The notes under the pieces: model-generated
Databases searched by the model: none
The model's input: the letters and a program-made list of their open reading frames with translations, nothing else
Told to the model about the DNA's origin: nothing
Shown: positions 22,657 to 31,970 of the stretch, one piece after another
Position numbering within the stretch: position 1 is the first letter of the stretch
Layout: each line of letters starts with the position of its first letter
Assembly: GCA_003427395.1 (NCBI GenBank)
Contig: BFEA01000444.1
Span: 1,322,779 to 1,359,624 of the forward strand
Direction: 5' to 3'
DNA length: 36,846 nt
Source: Chara braunii
Lineage: Eukaryota > Streptophyta > Charophyceae > Charales > Characeae
Program-made: the position numbers and the translations under genes

Positions 22657-23069
22657 GCTTTATGGGAACCCGGATCCAGTTTTGAGCCAGATTAAGTCGG
22701 AGTGGCATACGAATTAGAGAAAACAATAGGTGTGTGGGAACAAAGTAAGAGGAATAGGATTAGACTAAGAATTCTTGAGGTAGAAGGCGAGAAAGGGTGA
22801 AGAGAAGGGTAGGGAACATAGCCAAGTGTACCTGCCAAGCGTGAACAAAAGTGTCTCAGCGGCAACGTTGGAGGCAGTGAATCCGCCCACGATCTTGCAT
22901 AAATTTCATTTCTAGTTGGCACTTTCCGTAAGTATCATAGTCGAGAGTCATCTTCAGCTTCAATATCATCTTACCCTCGTAAAAAACTGGTTGTTTGATT
23001 CGAGGTACCCCGACTTAGTTGTGATCAATAGGTTCGTGAACTTGGCCAAGATTCCCGCTAGATGCATTN

Positions 23070-23131
23070 ANAAAANAGANANANANANANANANANANAN
23101 ANAAAAAAAAAAAAAAAAAAAAAAAAAGAGG
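23070..23131. repeat. poly-A tract with ambiguous bases
   Basis: N alternates with A over about 34 bases, then A runs unbroken for about 25 bases. Alternating N calls are a sequencing or consensus artefact in a homopolymer or simple repeat. Open frames crossing it are meaningless. The A run could be the tail of a retroposed sequence on the plus strand, but no element is recognised upstream. Confidence 0.9.
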
Positions 23132-23589
23132 GAGAAGAGGCATAAAATAGGCATATGTACATGATAAATGATAATGTATCTTTCCATGTTCTAGCAGGAG
23201 ATTCATAATCATGTTATGAGATGGAGTCCCGTTGCTGCCAATGTGCCTCGTGGTCGAGATCCCAACACTACTGGTGGTCGACGTCGTGATCCCGTACTTC
23301 ATGTTCATAGGTGACCTTCGGCCCCTCGCACACAGCATCGTGGCCTTCCTCTCGATTGTGGTCACCTTCCTTCGGTTAAGTGAACCAAGCCAAGGTTTCA
23401 GGCCAAGTTCATTGAAAAGGGTTGATATGCGAGGAACGGGTACGGTCGTTCGTGTACGGCTGAGAGTTGCTGTTGTTCTGATGATTACGACTGATTCAAG
23501 TTGTTCCTGTTGCTGATATACACTTTGACACTATTGCTGTCATTTTCCTATACGAACGTTGATGCTCTTTGGTGCATCGCCTCTTCTAC

Positions 23590-23882
23590 CAAGCAGTTAT
23601 TCAACACCAACGGACAACATGTATCCTATCTGTAGCCATATGAGTTGATGCCTGCTCAGACGAACTGTTGAAGGCCGCCGCAAATGAAGTCTGTTGCTGC
23701 GAACTACTGTGTGAGCGAAGCATAGCCATTGTTGTTTTTATCTGTCGCTGTGGTACATAGTTGAGATTACTGTTGTGCGTCTGAGGGTTGTTGCTACAGT
23801 GAGTTGTCACTGACATACAATTGAGTGGGGGTTGTTGTTGTTCTCAGCACCAATGAACGACGTTTATCCTATATGCAGCCAT
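23590..23882 (-). repeat. inverted copy of the 21.2-21.7 kb repeat unit
   Basis: The minus strand from 23882 to 23620 matches the plus strand from about 21496 to 21685, with perhaps one mismatch in twenty or better. It includes GGTGCTGAGAACAACAACAA, CCCCCACTCAATTGTATGTC and AGTGACAACTCACTGTAGCA. It then continues with CCTTCAACAGTTCGTCTGAG, which in the partner lies just before the unit (21475-21495). A further degenerate unit may lie at 23415-23580. The two copies enclose about 1.7 kb. Confidence 0.9.
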
Positions 23883-23889
23883 ATGATTT

Positions 23890-24456
23890 TCCCGATTCAT
23901 TCTTCTCCTCCCTTCGTCTACTCCGCGCACACCATTTCTATTCTAACTTCTTACCTACTAACTCTTTGCTTAATCTAGATTCAGATTCAAGTTTGCCCTC
24001 TTGGAAAACCTCAGTCTAGCATTTCATCTCACTCGATTCCACCGAGGAACGAATGAGTTATACCCCTTTCCTCCTTTACCTTCTTCTTCTCCCTCGTCGT
24101 TTTCACCAAGTTTTTTTTCTTCTTCTTCGTGCCTCCTATTTTCTTCTTTCTTCCATCAAATAGCGCAGCGGTCCGACAGCAATCCCCCCCCCAAAAATGA
24201 ACTCTCGTTTTGTAGACTGTCGGCCGTGCAACTTTACATTACACAACCTAGCCAACCAGACTTCCTAAATTTGCAATGAATCGGCTTGCAATCTACTACT
24301 GGGTCCATCCAACTGTGGGGTGTATAATGAAAAACGTCCTCGAGGAACAACCCCAGAAAAGATCCCCAAAATCCACCTTGGTGGGACCATTCTTCCTCAC
24401 CCCATTGTTACACAAGCACTATCTTCAATGCACTTGGTTGAAGTTACAACCGATTT
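23890..24456. other. no gene seen; pyrimidine-rich tract at 24055-24170
   Basis: This stretch has no recognisable domain on either strand. 24060-24165 is dominated by TTC, TCC and CTT runs on the plus strand, so its open frame (Ser/Pro/Phe-rich) is a composition effect. A run of C at 24183-24192 follows. Confidence 0.5.
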
Positions 24457-24555
24457 AAAATGCATCTAGTTGCACTCATGCTTGTCGTCCCTGCGCAAGG
24501 GTCATGCTAATCCTTCTATTTTTCGCTCCAACTTTAACGGATGCCTCGAAGGACC
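24457..24555 (-). pseudogene. U6 spliceosomal snRNA-like sequence (probable pseudogene)
   Basis: Read on the minus strand from 24555, the order of U6 landmarks is kept. There is a 5' hairpin GTCCTTCGAGGC (U6 has CCCTTCGGGG), then CATCCG, TTGGAGCGA, AGAAGGATTAGCATGA (U6 has AGAAGATTAGCATGG), CCCTTGCGCAGGGACGACA (U6 has CCCCTGCGCAAGGATGACA) and AGCATGAG. U6 is the catalytic-core snRNA of the spliceosome and is made by RNA polymerase III. The AGC of the catalytic triad is kept. The ACAGAGA box, which pairs with the 5' splice site, reads AAATAGAA, and one base is inserted after AGAAG. The 3' part is diverged. I therefore call it a retroposed pseudogene. No USE or TATA promoter pair was seen upstream; instead tRNA-like sequence abuts its 5' end. 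Confidence 0.75.
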
Positions 24556-24664
24556 TCGGGTTTGTATTTCAACAACTCATGGGTGTACCAGTTGAGCTAG
24601 GCCCTATGACATTTGATTCCACAGGCATGTTCTCAACATCCGCGGTGTACCAATTGAGCTAGGT
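24556..24664 (-). repeat. two tRNA-like (SINE head) units in tandem, fused to U6-like sequence
   Basis: On the minus strand, unit 1 has the A-box TAGCTCAATTGG at 24661-24650 and unit 2 has TAGCTCAACTGG at 24599-24588, about 62 bases apart. Both fit the Pol III A-box TRGCNNARYNGG. Unit 2 runs on as TACACCCATGAGTTGTTGA and closely matches the SINE at 32309-32448. Its B-box, expected about 44 bases after the A-box start, falls at 24555. That is where the U6-like hairpin begins (GGTCCTTCGAG), so the fusion lies at a TTCGA-type microhomology. Unit 1 has only a decayed B-box near 24622. Another B-box-like GAGGTTCGAGTA is on the same strand near 24690. Confidence 0.65.
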
Positions 24665-24699
24665 CCCAGGAGACTGTTCATACTCGAACCTCTTACAAC

Positions 24700-25390
24700 A
24701 AAATGTGGTTGGCGGATGGTGCACCCGCAGGTGTTGGTCCCGCCACTCAGGTTCCTTCCTCTGCGCGGGCTACACACCCACTGATCACATGCACGTTGAA
24801 TCCCCTCGGATTTCAAGTTGAGGAAGATGGAGGAATCTCGTAAGCATCCCGACCACGCAGGAAGTCGAACAGACGTACCCAAAGAGGCGCGTGCTCAAGG
24901 TCCTCGACTGTTGTAACGGCCACCCGTGGGGTTCTCAATCACTCCCCACTGCAAATGCTGGTTACAACAACCTAAGCTGGTAGGCACCCTACCTCTTATT
25001 AGGGAAGGTGTCGACGCAGTTATTGTCCATCCCAGTCTTGGTGGGGATACTCAATTCTCGTTCGTCCCTTTCTCGCTTAGCAAACTCAAACACTCTTTAG
25101 CTTTCTTTCCAAAGTTCTTTTTGGTCTTTCCCTTGTGGTACTTCTTCGTTGTTGGTCCCGAAGTCAGTTTCTGGCCTGGTCAACAGATGGGAAAATTGAG
25201 AAAAATTAAAAATAAATCGACAAATTAGAAATAGTAGAATTAAAGAGGACGAGGACCTGCCAACCCCCTCTTGGTCTTGCTAGTCAAACCCAGGCTTGGG
25301 CCCGTTCGGCAAAACCAAGGGGGATAGTATCTTAAGACCCTCGACCCTTCAGTCTCTGTCAGTCGTGCTCCTTCTGCTCCATCGCCGCTT
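24700..25390. other. no gene seen
   Basis: The frames at 24926-25228 and 25240-25455 have no recognisable domain. An AT-rich run with AAAATAAAT lies near 25200-25230. TTGTAACGGCC at 24911 has the look of an LTR start, but I found no partner for it. Confidence 0.4.
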
Positions 25391-25393
25391 GCT

Positions 25394-25453
25394 GACCTCG
25401 AACCCCAAATCTGTTGTCTAAAGTCCAGTACCGTATCCAATAGAGCTAGGCCC
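25394..25453 (-). repeat. tRNA-derived SINE head
   Basis: On the minus strand from 25453 the sequence reads GGGCC, then the A-box TAGCTCTATTGG (25448-25437), an anticodon-like region TACTGGACTTTAGACAACAG, and the B-box GGTTCGAGGTC (25404-25394). A-box to B-box spacing is 44 bases, as in a tRNA. The T-arm does not pair well and the 3' end is not CCA-like, so a functional tRNA is unlikely. The body, if any, continues to about 25240. The start GGGCCTAGCTC is shared with the units at 24602 and 32448. Confidence 0.6.
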
Positions 25454-25459
25454 AAGGCC

Positions 25460-26525
25460 GAGCTAGGTAGGCACGAACTTGCATATCATTAGTCACGGGA
25501 CCGTGATTGGTCCTATCCATGCAAACCAGGCCTTCGCCTTGGCCTATCGGCCAACCTCCTAGTCGTCAGAAGACGCCGCCCGCGCCTAGGATTGTGGCTA
25601 TCTGGTGTACTGGTCATCCGGTGCACGACATGCTTTTGCCAATCTTTCGACTTTCCCCCACGCTAGGTTTGTCAACGCCGCGCCTTTCCATGTGTCACCA
25701 AACACCATCTTCTTGCGTGTGCACAAGATAAGGTCTTTACCTTCTTTGCGACGCATCTTGCCAGAGGCTGAGCCGGTTCACGGAGTGAGGTTAGTCTTTA
25801 CAAAAAAAAATATATATATATAACCAAATTGAAAACTATAGAGAAGGTAACCAGACTCTATGGTCTTTGACACCTTCCGCCGCCCTGGTACCGCTGATGA
25901 CTAAATGACCCCCTCATAGTGCAACACAATAATGCGTGCTCGACACACTCTCTAATTCGTTTGCATTTTGGCTCGGACTTTTGCGAGTAGCGAGGTTGCC
26001 GAGGTGAGCGCCTAGATGGGATTTTCCCTATCGGCGCATTTACGTTGATCAAGGACGCTCCCAATGCGACCTTTAAAAAGGGCGGCAAATACCCTTATAA
26101 GGGTGTTTGCTACGACAACGGGTCCACTACAGACGACACCCTGTGGGCCGGAGAGTCTGCCGGAGGCTACTAGTGAGAACCATCGGAACCCAAACGGATT
26201 TTCAGATTTGGACATTAGCCCTGTTTTAGGGGCTGGTAGCAGCGCGGCATGTCTTATTGTTGTAGACTAAATAAAACCTTCATTTTATTACTCCACGCAT
26301 CGTGGCTCCGGGTTTCTTGTTGTTGTCAGTCCGCTTGTGCTACTAACTCAGCTTGTGGTGACAACTAAGTTGGATTTTCGCAGGTACAGGAGCCACAGAC
26401 AACCCTCCTGTGGGTGACAGACACGGGGCAGACTGAAGGGTTAGTCCGACGTGCCAATAGAACCCTTCTACCGGTTGACAACAAACAATCGCCTTAGAAA
26501 AAGGAGAATAAGCGGAAAAAAAAAC
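25460..26525. other. no gene seen
   Basis: No domain is recognised. A possible polyadenylation-type AATAAA occurs at 26269-26274 in an AT-rich patch. 26089-26108 (ATACCCTTATAAGGGTGTTT) is an inverted relative of 2793-2811. A short AT run is at 25810-25820. Confidence 0.45.
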
Positions 26526-26866
26526 TATCCGGGGGTTCTACACGTACCTGCAGCGCCGTTTTCAAGTGCTGCTCAAGTGTGCCCAGAGAGGTGACTTGGG
26601 GGCTCGTTCCACACCACTCGAAACTCAAGGGTTTCTTGCGCAACACCGTTCCACGGTGCCCCTGAGTTTCGCTAATCACCGGCGGGTGGTCATTAGGTTT
26701 TCGGGATTATCAAACGTGCGGAAAACTCTCAAGGGCGGCTCAAGTGTGGCCCAGGCAAACGAGGTGATTTTTCAAGTGACCTCTCGGGCCACACTTGAGC
26801 TGCCCTTGAGAAGTGTCCAAGTGAGTGGTGCGAGGCGGTTTCAAATACGTGTAGACCCCCCCGATG
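26526..26866. mobile_element. foldback (MITE-like) element with short terminal inverted repeats
   Basis: The left end reads GGGGGTTCTACACGTACCTG (26530-26552). The right end reads TTCAAATACGTGTAGACCCC (26840-26862), its imperfect inverse. Inside is a near-perfect hairpin. The arms at 26728-26752 and 26786-26810 are 25 bases each with one mismatch (CTCAAGGGC, GGCTCAAGTGTGGCCC and the reverse). No transposase is encoded, so it would depend on one elsewhere. A T-rich run follows the right end. A clear target-site duplication was not found. Confidence 0.65.
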
Positions 26867-26968
26867 TTTTTTTTTTCCTCGTTTATTCTCCTTGTTCTAA
26901 CGCCATTGTCCTCGTTGAACCTCTCGCGGGCTGTTCCCGCTCATTTCAAGGGCGGACTCGAGGGTTGA

Positions 26969-27238
26969 GCGGCTCGTTCCACACCACTCGAAACTCAAGG
27001 GTTTCTTGCCCAACACCGCTCCATGGCACCCTTGAGTTTCGCTAATCACTGGCGGGACGTCATTAAGTTTTTGGGATTAGCAAACAGGCGGGAAACTCTC
27101 AAGGGCGGCTCAAGTGCGGCCCAGGCAAACGAGGTGATTCCTAAGTGACCTCTCGGGCCACACTTGAGCTGCCCTTGAGAAGTGTGCAAGCGAGCCGAGC
27201 AAGGTGGTTTCAGGTACGTGTAGAACCCCCCGATGTTT
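26969..27238. repeat. second, left-truncated copy of the foldback element
   Basis: This repeats 26607-26866 in direct orientation at high similarity, starting GGCTCGTTCCACACCACTCG and ending AGGTACGTGTAGAACCCCCC before a T run. Its internal hairpin is kept: arms at 27098-27122 and 27155-27179, with CTCAAGTGCGGCCC against GGGCCACACTTGAG. The left terminal repeat is missing, so the pair may share one left end or derive from a partial duplication. The sequence between the copies (26885-26968) recurs at 27684-27770. Confidence 0.85.
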
Positions 27239-27249
27239 TTTTTTTTTTT

Positions 27250-28040
27250 TCCCATTTAGGGCCTCATTCGACACCACTTGAACTCAAGGGTTGAAGGAAA
27301 ATTCTTCGTTTGACCCCACCCTAACCTGGCCGCAGAGTTGTTTCCACTCTCCGGCTCTCTAGTGCTAGCCCTCGAAACTCAAGTGCTGCCGGGGCAAATT
27401 CGCACTTGAGCTCAAGGTACCTCTCCCGGGAGCCTTGAGTTCAAGTGCCAGAGGATACTGCCAGCACTCCAAGTGGGGCTTTTTTTTCTTTTTCTTTTTT
27501 TTCAAGCGACGATCCTGGTCCAGGATTGGTCAAGCCGTGGAGTTCGGTTTCAAGTGCGGCCGTTTCAAGTATTTTGTAAAGTGCACATGGAACGAAGATT
27601 GCAGTAAGTATTTTTTAATCACGATTTTTGGGTTAGGGCGCACTTGAGACTCTAGGGTTCTCTAGTGGTGTCGAACAAGACCCTTATTCTCCTTTTTCTA
27701 ACACCATTGTCCTGGTTGAACCTCTCCCGAGCTGTTCCCGCTCATTTCAAGGGCGGACTTGAGGGGGAACAGCTCATTTCAAGGGCGGACTTGAGGGTTG
27801 AGTGGAACGAAACGTGACTGAGGTATTTTTTAATCACTTTTGCAACTCGAGTGCGCACTCGAGTTTCAAGTGAAGCGGTGTGGAGCGAGGCCCTGAGTGG
27901 AAAGAAACGTGACTCAGGTAATTTTTAATCACTTTTGCAACTCGAGCTCTCACTCAAGTTTCAAGTGAAGTGGTGTGGAACGAGGCCCTTGAAAAATGGG
28001 TAGGTTTGCCTGGGCCGCACTTGACCTGCCCTTGAGCTTT
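27250..28040. repeat. fragments related to the foldback family, including a two-copy tandem of about 97 bp
   Basis: Short phrases of the foldback element recur: CACTTGAACTCAAGGG near 27274, the perfect palindrome CTTGAGCTCAAG at 27405-27416, and ATTTCAAGGGCGGACTTGAG twice near 27745-27795. Two tandem units at 27798-27892 and 27893-27990 share GTGACT(G/C)AGGTA, TTTTTAATCACTTTTGCAAC and CTCGAG, and end with GTGGTGTGGAACGAGGCCC or a close variant. That ending is the reverse of the GGCTCGTTCCACACCAC phrase in the main copies. By eye about twenty CTCAAG or CTTGAG hexamers occur between 26570 and 28040. No coding signal is seen. Confidence 0.65.
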
Positions 28041-28065
28041 TCCCGCCCGTTCCCTAAACCCTGAA

Positions 28066-28133
28066 GCACCTAAAATATGCTCATCGGTTCGGTACTCTTG
28101 GGCGAACGGACCCGACGCACCTAAAATATGCTC
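28066..28133. repeat. direct repeat of 17 bases at 51-base spacing
   Basis: GCACCTAAAATATGCTC occurs at 28066-28082 and 28117-28133. Between them lies a small inverted repeat, GTTCG with CGAAC. On the minus strand the spacing keeps frame and gives EHILGASG twice, but no protein family is recognised. Downstream, 28150-28215 is GC-rich with GCCGCC and CTGC runs. Confidence 0.7.
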
Positions 28134-28328
28134 GTAAATGGTACCGGTAGCGCTGCTGCAGCCCCAACCGCAGCCCTGCCGCCCTCCTAACCTGCACCGC
28201 TGCCGCCGCCCCTGGGCCAAGGTCCCACTTGCGCAAATTAGGAGATTTCGGCCGTTGATCTTTGCTATCTGCGGTCATTATCTCTTAATTCGTGCAAGTG
28301 GGACCTAGCCCCCAGTCGCCTTGCTGCG

Positions 28329-28420
28329 TGTGCGCGCGTGTGTTTGCGTGGGCGCATGTATGTGTGTGTTTGCGTGCGTGTTTGTGTCCGTGCATGTGCT
28401 TGGGTGAGTGTGGATGAGGG
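28329..28420. repeat. imperfect GT-rich simple repeat
   Basis: TGTG, TGCG and GTTTGCGTG runs are interrupted by single changes. It is low-complexity sequence, and open frames here are composition artefacts. A poly-T/poly-G tract at 28518-28547 follows after about 100 bases. Confidence 0.85.
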
Positions 28421-28637
28421 CCCGGTCAGTTCAACGATGAATTGATTGATGATATCTGAAGGCCACACACATAAAAAGTATGTATCATTCCAATGCTTAG
28501 TCCCAAAGGAATGTTTTCTTTTTTTTTTGGGGGGGGGTGTGGGGGGTCAATATCTCCTGCCCTTATCCTATCTGTATATTTGACTGTTGGGAAAAAAGGC
28601 AGCTTGCGTGAGATGTGTGCGGGTGCTGTGCTTGCCC

Positions 28638-28743
<106 letters not shown>

Positions 28744-29102
28744 AGTGTGGTGCACACTCCTTTAGGTTGATACTGGAAGCCGCCAAGTGTTAAGACCTGT
28801 TTTTTTTCGTCGAAGTAGCGGTGAAAAGCTCCGCGCGAAAGAGGTAAGCCGCGATTTTATCTTTTCTCGTCGTCGTCCTCTTCCTCCCTTTGCCTGCGAC
28901 GCTCCATCCTTTGACGTCCAGTCGCTGTATCCGTCTGCAACCTGCTTTACCAGTCTCTCTTCCCCAATGGCGATGTAGGCTCTGGCTTTTTCATCCCCCG
29001 CCATTGCGGACTTCCCCCTCCTTGCATGCATGCCGTTTCTTTCGATCTTTCTCAAGATTATTAGTTCACTCCAGACGACCAGCTTATGCGAAGTTTCGGT
29101 GA

Positions 29103-29309
<207 letters not shown>

Positions 29310-29639
29310 CAACGGCAGCGGCTGGGAATTGGAAAGGAGAAGACGACAACCGGAGAACTACTTTGGTTTTCTTTCAGCGGGTGAGCTGCAGAGGAGGAGG
29401 GATATGAATATTACGTTGCTGACTGCAGGAAGATGCGGGATGGGAAAAGCGAAAGGGGCTAGGGTTGTTTCAATTTTCTTTCTCTTGATTAATTCCGGTT
29501 TTCTCTTTCTAGTTCGCTTCACCATGCTACTTCCTCCGTATCTTTCTCGTCACTGCCTTCCTCCTCGACGTGTTTCTTCTGTCCTCCGCCACGTCATCCT
29601 TCTCTCCCCTTCGTCCTCCTCCACGTCAGCCTCTGTACA

Positions 29640-30350
29640 TCTCCAGTTCATGTGGAAGCTGTGGAGGCCAATACCTTCAGGAGAGTAAGGGAAAGGAAGG
29701 GAATGGAGAAACGATTATGATGCGAAGATAAGATGGGTGGACGAAGGGGAGGTTGAGGAGAGATTAGATAATGATGATGGTTACAGGAGGGGGTTAGAAA
29801 GATGAGGATGCTGATGTGGAGAAATTGCAGGGGAAAAGGAGGAGAAGGAGGCTATGGTGATTTCGTTTATCTTTCTCTTTATATCAGCCCGTTTTGCTTT
29901 CTGTTTTCGTTTGCTATGTTTGCTCCTCCTTATTTTTCTCCTCCGCCTCCATGTTCTTTTTTTCTGTGTCATCCTTCTCCACTTCATCTCCTCCACATCA
30001 TGCCTCTCGTTCACGTCATACTTCTGCCCGGAGGCCAATATCGTTCAGCCTCCTAGAGAGTGCGGGAAAGGCCATCATCACACTTACACGGGTTAGGAAG
30101 ACTACAAGGGATTCCATGTTTTCGTTCTCCTTCGCGATGTCTTTTTTCTTTATGTGATCCTTCTCCTCCACATCGTTCTTCTCCTCCACTTCATCCTTCG
30201 GCCTTGGATGCCAATACCCCTCAGCCGGAGCATGCAGGAAAGCCCTCAGCACACTTACACTGAGGCTAGAAAGACTACAAGCGTTTTCATGTTCACGTCG
30301 TCGTCCCTTACATTCATTTCCTGCTGCAGATCCTGCTTCCTGGTGGTACA
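29640..30350. repeat. degenerate tandem repeat, about 175 bp
   Basis: A recurring phrase, GAGGCCAATA followed by TTCAG, then GAAAGG or GAAAGCCCTC, occurs near 29665, 30031 and 30206. Between the last two, CACACTTACAC, AGACTACAAG and TTTTCATGTTCACG-like segments recur near 30078-30125 and 30250-30295. CTCCTCCAC-type pyrimidine runs fill the rest. Open frames cross on both strands but without domain content. Confidence 0.6.
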
Positions 30351-30372
30351 GAAAGTCACAGATAGACATATG

Positions 30373-30374
<2 letters not shown>

Positions 30375-30441
<67 letters not shown>
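30375..30441. repeat. GA dinucleotide microsatellite
   Basis: About 33 GA units. The following stretch, 30442-31380, has no gene that I recognise. Confidence 0.98.
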
Positions 30442-30444
<3 letters not shown>

Positions 30445-31008
30445 AAACTCAGCATGCAAGCATTCGGCGTACATAAAACATCGGCTGATCACATCTATAC
30501 TCAGGAATCACAGCAAACAGACTGCGGATTGGAATTGTCAGCAAACAGATCACAGAATGTTTTCTCAGAAAAGTGCGGACTTCTCAGACTGCAACTTGTG
30601 GGTCATTGGACACAGCACAAGAAAAATAACGTTTATCCCATGAAAAACTGCACATAACAGGCGAGCTTTGTAAAACGTATCCACATGTTTTAGTACCTAC
30701 GAAATACTGCAACCAAAGAACAAAGAACCCTTCGTTGGCATTCCCCTCCTTCCTGTTTTCTTGCAAGCGAAGCTGCGGCGGGTCAGCTAGTGTGTATATA
30801 AAATTGGTCTTGAATTCCAAGAGCGACTTCAAGCCAAAAAATGTTTGTGATGCGATGCTTCGCCACCTGTTTTTTTCCAGTTTTTTGTTTGCTTTTATGA
30901 AAACTCGAAGTTAATTCATCCGCGAAGGGCATCCTGATACTGGTCTCCAGGCAGTCTGCATGCCTAGAACTTTTCAAGGTGCCTGGATGGTAACTATAGT
31001 TCGAACTC

Positions 31009-31380
31009 TTAAGTCGAGCCGGAAAGCAGAATGTAGCGGTCAAGATTGGCCGGTGCACCTCTGCGCACTGCGGAACAGGTTGGGTCTCGAATGACTGGAT
31101 GTGTAACGGAATTACAAGACCCAGATCCATCGCTGGATGCTTGGTAGTCGTCTAGACCTTTGGGCGCTGTGCTGGCCGATGCGGAGGATGCTGCCACCGG
31201 GAGGGAGGGAATGTGCGAGTCGGCATTGAATGCATGAGGATGGCCTGAACTTAAGGCCATGAGCTTCTTCCTTTTGCCAGCATTGGAGCCTTCTAAGCAT
31301 TCAGCGTGATGATTGCCAGGACATGGACCCTCAAGAGCATGCACATTAACCACCATGTGAACTTGTGGTTCAAAGCAGAA
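31009..31380 (-). other. unassigned open frame on the minus strand, low confidence
   Basis: This open frame, rich in Ser, Ala and His (for example AGKRKKLMALSSGHPHAFNA), extends to 31419, but its first codons lie in a tRNA-like repeat. Composition is less repetitive than in the surrounding microsatellite frames, so an exon fragment cannot be excluded. I recognise no family. No convincing splice sites or neighbouring exons were found. Confidence 0.15.
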
Positions 31381-31383
31381 GTG

Positions 31384-31406
31384 CCGTGGATTCGAACTCA
31401 GGTTTG
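31384..31406 (-). repeat. tRNA-like B-box, minus strand
   Basis: On the minus strand ACCTGAGTTCGAATCCACGG contains the consensus Pol III B-box GTTCGAATCC. It mirrors the plus-strand unit at 31467-31547, which has ACCTGAGTTCGAATCCAAAA. An A-box in the correct position was not clear. Confidence 0.45.
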
Positions 31407-31466
31407 GGCGGTTGATCAATGAACAGCAGCTGGAGAAAAGTGGACCGCGAGTAAACTAAGAGTCCG

Positions 31467-31547
31467 CTGAGACCGACGGACCTAACTCATTTGGTACACA
31501 AATGAACTGCTGAAACGCAGACCTGAGTTCGAATCCAAAACGGAACT
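31467..31547 (+). repeat. tRNA-derived SINE-like unit
   Basis: The plus strand has an A-box-like TAACTCATTTGG, a good anticodon-arm-like hairpin CTGC TGAAAC GCAG, and the B-box AGTTCGAATCC at correct spacing. The T-arm does not pair well and the acceptor arm is not complementary, so a functional tRNA is unlikely. Confidence 0.5.
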
Positions 31548-31554
31548 GGATGAA

Positions 31555-31642
31555 TGATTTCTTGAATTACCTGGGGGGGGGGCGGTCAGTTCCACGATGA
31601 TTTCTTGGATCACCTGGAGGGGGGGGTCAGTTCCACGATGAG
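31555..31642. repeat. two-copy tandem repeat with G runs, about 42 bp
   Basis: GATTTCTTGAATTACCTG and GATTTCTTGGATCACCTG are each followed by a run of G and then GGTCAGTTCCACGATGA (31584-31600 and 31625-31641). A third copy of the last phrase, with one change, is at 28424-28440. The G runs may form quadruplexes. Confidence 0.8.
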
Positions 31643-31696
31643 ATCGCAAGTCCGTCGCCCTCTTGACGTAAAAGTAGGGAATAGAAAGAAGAAGAA

Positions 31697-31752
31697 GATG
31701 AGAATAAGAAGATGAGAATAAGAAGATGAGAATAAGAAGATGAGAATAAGAA
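31697..31752. repeat. 14-bp minisatellite, four copies
   Basis: Four exact units of GATGAGAATAAGAA, preceded by an AAGAAG-type run. Confidence 0.97.
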
Positions 31753-31860
31753 GAAAGTCCGCTGAAACGGAATAATTCTTTTGGCGGCCATCTTATGGCC
31801 GAACCCAGTTCCTGCTGGGTGTTCCTGGTGGGATCTCTAAGCATCTTCACCTGAATAAAG

Positions 31861-31970
31861 ACACGGTCATTATGGCTATAAGGTTGGTGCAACTTGTAAT
31901 CTAGATACAGCGATAACACGGTCGTTATGGCTGTATCTGGAGCAAGTTTCAGACTAGATACAGCTAACGA
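31861..31970. repeat. two-copy tandem repeat, 55 bp
   Basis: ACACGGTC(A/G)TTATGGCT starts at 31861 and 31916. Each unit includes CTAGATACAGC toward its end (31901 and about 31954). Confidence 0.8.

Noticed and set aside
25394-25453. Functional tRNA gene
   Set aside because: A- and B-boxes are present, but the T-arm and acceptor arm do not pair and the anticodon stem is poor, so a SINE head is the better reading.
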